Of a stretch of 64,000 nt of DNA, positions 59,604-64,000 are shown one piece after another (the stretch's first letter is position 1; every line of letters begins with the position of its first letter). A model generated the notes under the pieces. The model worked only from the letters and a program-made list of their open reading frames with translations. It searched no databases and was not told the origin of the DNA. Source of the stretch: Montifringilla adamsi (lineage: Eukaryota > Chordata > Aves > Passeriformes > Passeridae); contig JAGGNK010006593.1 of NCBI GenBank assembly GCA_017590115.1, positions 2,646 through 66,645 on the forward strand. The letters are read 5' to 3'. A program made the translations under genes and the position numbers.

Positions 59604-62600
59604 CTGCTTAGCATGGAACAAACAGAGACAGGAGAACAGTTAGAGAAGAACTTACAGAGACTCCAACTCAAGCAGGAATCTACAAACTAATGTCAGGGCT
59701 CACAGACTACTAGCTGGTCTAAATTAGTCCCTGCTTAGATTAATTTCCTCCTTTTCTTTTTAGCTTAAAAAATTTTAAGATTTCATGTTTAGCACAATTA
59801 ATTTCAGAAATGAAAAACAGCACCAAAAGAGTCAGGAAGAACACAAAAAGATTTTTTTTCACTTAAAATTTTGTTACTTGCAACAAACAAGGTTATTTTG
59901 TGTGTAATTGTTTTTGAGGTTTGGTGGGGAGAGGATGGTATAAGAAACACAACAGAGCTTCTCCTCACTTACAGCAGTGTAAACCATGAAGTTATTTCTT
60001 TTGAAGGTACACCAATGTAAAAGGTGAGAGAAAAATTGTATGCCTTATTATTACAGGTTTTTCAGATCTCATACTTCATCGGACTTCAAAAAAATAACCT
60101 CCCTAAATAATGCTGCTTTTTCCTGGAAAAATGAAATGACAGAAGGTAACTGTCACCTTCATTTTCTCCTCCTGAGCAAATAAATCAGTACCAATGTTCA
60201 CACAGTGAACTGGTCAACAAATTTTCCTGTGACACCTACACAAAGTTATGTCCACTATCACATTTTTTGAAGCAAGCAGTGGAGCATGTATTTCAGATCC
60301 AGAAACACCTTAAAAGCCATTTCTACTAACAACCCAAACAAACATAATTTTTACGGTCTTGCAATCATGAATTCAAACCAATGGTGAACTGAACTTTACA
60401 GACCTGCTTAGTGAAGGAATGGAATACTCACCAGGCTGGCAATTAGCCCTTAACTTTCAACAGCAACAGGCTCTTTGCTAATTAAATTTACAGGTGTGCT
60501 CATGGTGGGAAGGAGGCTTATTGTTACAAGCTCCAGAGAGATTCAGCACTAGCTACTTCTACGAAGAGCAAACAGGAGGCCTGAATCATGAGACACATCA
60601 AACATTTTGATACTGATGCTCACAACTTAAGTCTGTCAGGTTTTGTCCAAACAAATCTGAAAGCAGCTACTTAAAGTTTAGGCCACACTGCTTATTTACA
60701 AATAGAAACATTCTCAAAATAGCTTTTAGTCACCTTTTTCAAATTAAGAAGTATTTTATAGCCTGACAGGTTGTTTTACAACAGATGATTGTAAACTATT
60801 GCAAAAGCAATTAAAACTGCTTTACATGGCAGGCTTTTCATTACATTACTTTCAATTTAAATTAATACTCAGAAATAATATACTTATATTGAGTAACAGC
60901 TGCCTGTCATACAATGGGCAAGGAGGAGACACTCCTGAGATAGATCCAAAATCAAACTTTTCTTTCTCACACTTCCCAAACTTTAGAATGATGGACCTCC
61001 CAAAAGAAGAAAAGTACAGGCCAAAATTAAGAAAAAGGGGGAAAAAATATTCCTTGAGCTACAACTTTACAATGCAGAATCAACAATTTATCAAAATATA
61101 CTATAATTCAATATACTGAAAATTCTGTTCTTCAAATGGAAGCATATTGAAAAACTACTTTCAAATATTTCATAAAATAAGGCAATGATATGGATCAAGC
61201 ACTTTTAATAAGCGATTTAACACTACACGGAAATGTCACAAAATAAGATATGGTCCATGAACAACAAAAAAATTAGGATAATTCTATTCAAGATACTTTA
61301 TTAGACAAATTCTCTTTATCGCGACATTATTTTCCTAACTCAAATCAAAGATTATTTCTGTATTCCTAGAAGAAAACCAAATGGAACATACCTAATCCAC
61401 ACAATTTTTTTTTTTTTTAATATACATAATATAGGATTTTCATTTAAGGTAAGTTAAATGTATTTATTTATATAGATGCAATTTCCAAAATTACAATTCA
61501 TTAAAACCCGACAAGCTTCTGCTTTTGCTACAGAGAGGTCCTAAGTTTATTCAATCCATTTAGTCTCTACAAAAAGTGTTTTGCAACTCAGTGAGCACTG
61601 AGAGGACACTAAGTGCGTGAAAATGTGTGAAATACTAAATTAAATATCCACGTATGGGTTCTATCTTAAATTACACTCAGAAATTAAACCAGGTGTTACT
61701 TAGAAATGTTCAAACCTACCCCACAGCATGCTAAAAGCGCCTCCTAATGAAATATTCCTAACTACATTTGATGAACACTTTCAAAGCAGTGTGTCTGTTT
61801 TAACTTAGCTGGACTTGACAGGGACGAAGGCCGAGCAAGAAAACACCTAACTCTTGAACTTTGAACTGAAAAGATATTTCTTTGAAGAAGAAGCCTGGAG
61901 AATTGTTTTCAAAGTCTGTTCATATTCCAAATGAATGCATATGTGGTCTGGAGGCTCTGCTAAAAGGAAGCACTTTAGGTATTATTAAATTCAGATGGTA
62001 TACACTTTTGTGAAGGTATAAACAGCAGTGCTTAAACAAAGCCCTTCACCTCTTTTTAATACTCAGCTTCATGTCTGTGTATTTTAAAAGCTCATTCTTA
62101 ATCCATAAGCTTTGTTTTCTTCAACAGTGGAGAAATGGTTGACATGCAACAAGTATGGCACTCTGTAAACAAACATGAGCAGGGCACAGCCTTCATAGTC
62201 ACTGTGCAAGCCATCATTTTTACATCTGGGATATGGAATATCTGATACAGTGATGAATCTGGCAGCAGGAAGTCCATCTCTCATAATGAATCTCTCTCTG
62301 AAAACGTTTAGCTTTAATGGCAACCAGCAACAAAACCAGCCAAAGCCAATCCTAATAAGCCTAGAAGCCGAAGGTGCAGGGGGATTGTCTGTGCTTTACT
62401 TAGAAGCAGAAAGCAGTAACTGTCCAAGAAGTCTTCAAAGGTATTGTGTACAATACAATACAAGTCAATAATTTTCTGAAATATGTCAAGTTTCATAAAA
62501 TTCAATCCAGCAGCTAGGGTTTTACCAGATCACAAATGCTATAACTTGGGCCTCAAGCCTGAGGCAAATACACTACAAGAAAGGATATGCATGCCTGCTG

Positions 62601-64000
62601 ATTTACATAGATGCACAAATTATGGCATTAATGAGTGAAATGCATTAAATAGATTTCTTCTGTTTTGATGCACAAGAAATGGTGAGGCATAACAGAATCT
62701 TCAGAACAGTATTTTGTTAACAAATTTCTACAAAATACATTTCGCATCAGACAAAGATTCTATACTCTTAAAACCTCTTAGGCCTGGTTTGAATCAATTC
62801 AGTTTCGTTTTTGTCTACCACAACACTGCACTCCTTTTTTCTAATGTGTATTCCTATACAAGCTTTACCTTCTTGGTGCAAACTCCCTGTGGTTCAAGTT
62901 CCACTCCTGATACCTATTTCCTGTGATAGCTGATGCTAATCTTTCCTTTCACCCTCCAGTGGCGTGTCTCTTCTAGATCCAGCCTCACCAAAGCCCTTGT
63001 TTCTCTACCTTACCTTTAGTTTTCTATTCATTCAAATAAGACAAGTTTTCTAACACACAGCCAAGCATCAAGAAGGAACACAAAGAGACTACTAAACACA
63101 AGGACACAGTCTTATTTGCCCAGAGCAGGAAAAAAACAGACTCTATAAGAAAAATTCTTCACTTGCAGGTCTGGGGAGAACTCACCAAGACCTGCCATTG
63201 TTGAAAAAGCTGCATGAAATGTACTTTTAAAGAATGTCACTTAATCCAGAGTCACCAATGAACAAAGATAAATCACTCTTTTGCAAAAGGTTCAGTAGTT
63301 CCAGGTAGTGAAGACTTCTACAGAGATGGTGGAGTATAATCTCTAACAGGTAGGCTACATTCCTGCCTTTTCTGAAATGTGAGTGTGTTTACGATTTTCA
63401 GAGACAAGGTTACAAGAACCTATGCATTTGAACGCTAGCAAAATTACAATTTTTAGAAGTTGTCTCAATGGCTCTATTTAGAGCTTCTGTGTCAAAGTTA
63501 TATACAAAGACTAAACTGAACACCTGCCACGGAAAGCAGTGGAAGAAATAAAAGGAGTAGGAAGCACCAGCTGACCTTAACAGACAATATTATTGGTCTT
63601 GCTGATAACCTTCTCTTCTCTTCCTCTCTCTTTTATATAACTGCACACCAAATCTGAGTTGGAACCCAAAATAAAATATACAAAAGAATAACACACAGAT
63701 ATTAAACTAAGAAAAATTCCCAGAGTGGGTTGTGTTGATTCGTGAATTAGCAGAAGATGAAGCTGCGTGCCTACTAGCCAGTCACATATGGGTAGAGGGA
63801 GTGTTGCAGCATCCTGTACAGCTGTGCAATACTTCATCCACACACCTTAATTTCAGCTGACAGTGTCATAATTGTAACTTACAGTACAGCAGCATTACCA
63901 TTGCTGGAAGTAGCCTGTACAGAAATCAGTTGGAATGTCTCTTCTGAAACAAAATTTTTCAGATTCCAGAACAAATTATTTTTTCCACACCTCTCTGTAC
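59604..64000 (-). other. APBA1: APBA1 intron upstream of the microexon, open at the window edge
   Basis: 4.4 kb searched on the minus strand for the preceding PTB exon (family motif NYLGSTQL, then EAVSRIK) without success. It is AT-rich and appears free of CR1. A T run lies near 61407-61419. Confidence 0.55.

Noticed and set aside
1..64000. CRISPR arrays, bacterial operons, tRNA or rRNA genes
   Set aside because: None seen. Intron-containing vertebrate genes and CR1/ERV repeats rule out a prokaryotic source, and I recognise no tRNA or rRNA sequence.

Overview
The window is vertebrate nuclear DNA from a bird, most likely a passerine. Three things point there: many CR1 LINE fragments in both orientations with the usual (ATTCTGTGA)-like tails; two avian-type ERVL-like solo LTR remnants; and a pair of TOPORS-like RING-finger genes of a type I associate with songbirds. 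ENTREP1 (FAM189A2) followed tail-to-tail by APBA1 matches human 9q21, which is Z-linked in birds (established synteny; the sequence alone does not prove the chromosome).

Layout. (1) 0.3-7.8 kb: two intact but diverged TOPORS-like RING E3 genes in head-to-head inverted orientation, separated by about 5 kb of CR1 debris. Homology extends several hundred bases into both 5' flanks. (2) 7.8-11.8 kb: gene-poor DNA with two CR1 copies. (3) 11.85-12.64 kb: a CpG island that contains the first coding exon of ENTREP1. (4) 12.2-38.0 kb: ENTREP1 on the + strand. I could place eleven coding exons whose phases all agree, giving 539 residues with four membrane segments, two PPxY motifs and a C-terminal class I PDZ ligand. 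The introns hold CR1 fragments, two ERVL-like solo LTRs and a 6-base assembly gap inside a repeated G-rich stretch. (5) 38.0-39.9 kb: intergenic. (6) 39.9-64 kb: the 3' half of APBA1 (Mint1/X11-alpha) on the - strand. It has a long 3' UTR and eight coding exons (343 residues) covering most of the PTB domain, both PDZ domains and the C-terminal tail, including a 33-base microexon. The upstream APBA1 exons lie beyond base 64000.

How the genes relate. ENTREP1 is an endosomal adaptor that recruits and activates NEDD4-family ligases such as ITCH. APBA1 is a neuronal adaptor for APP, Munc18 and CASK. They are neighbours by synteny; no shared pathway is established here, although ENTREP1 ends in a PDZ ligand and APBA1 has two PDZ domains. 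The TOPORS-like pair is an accessory, lineage-specific insertion and is the least described content of the window.
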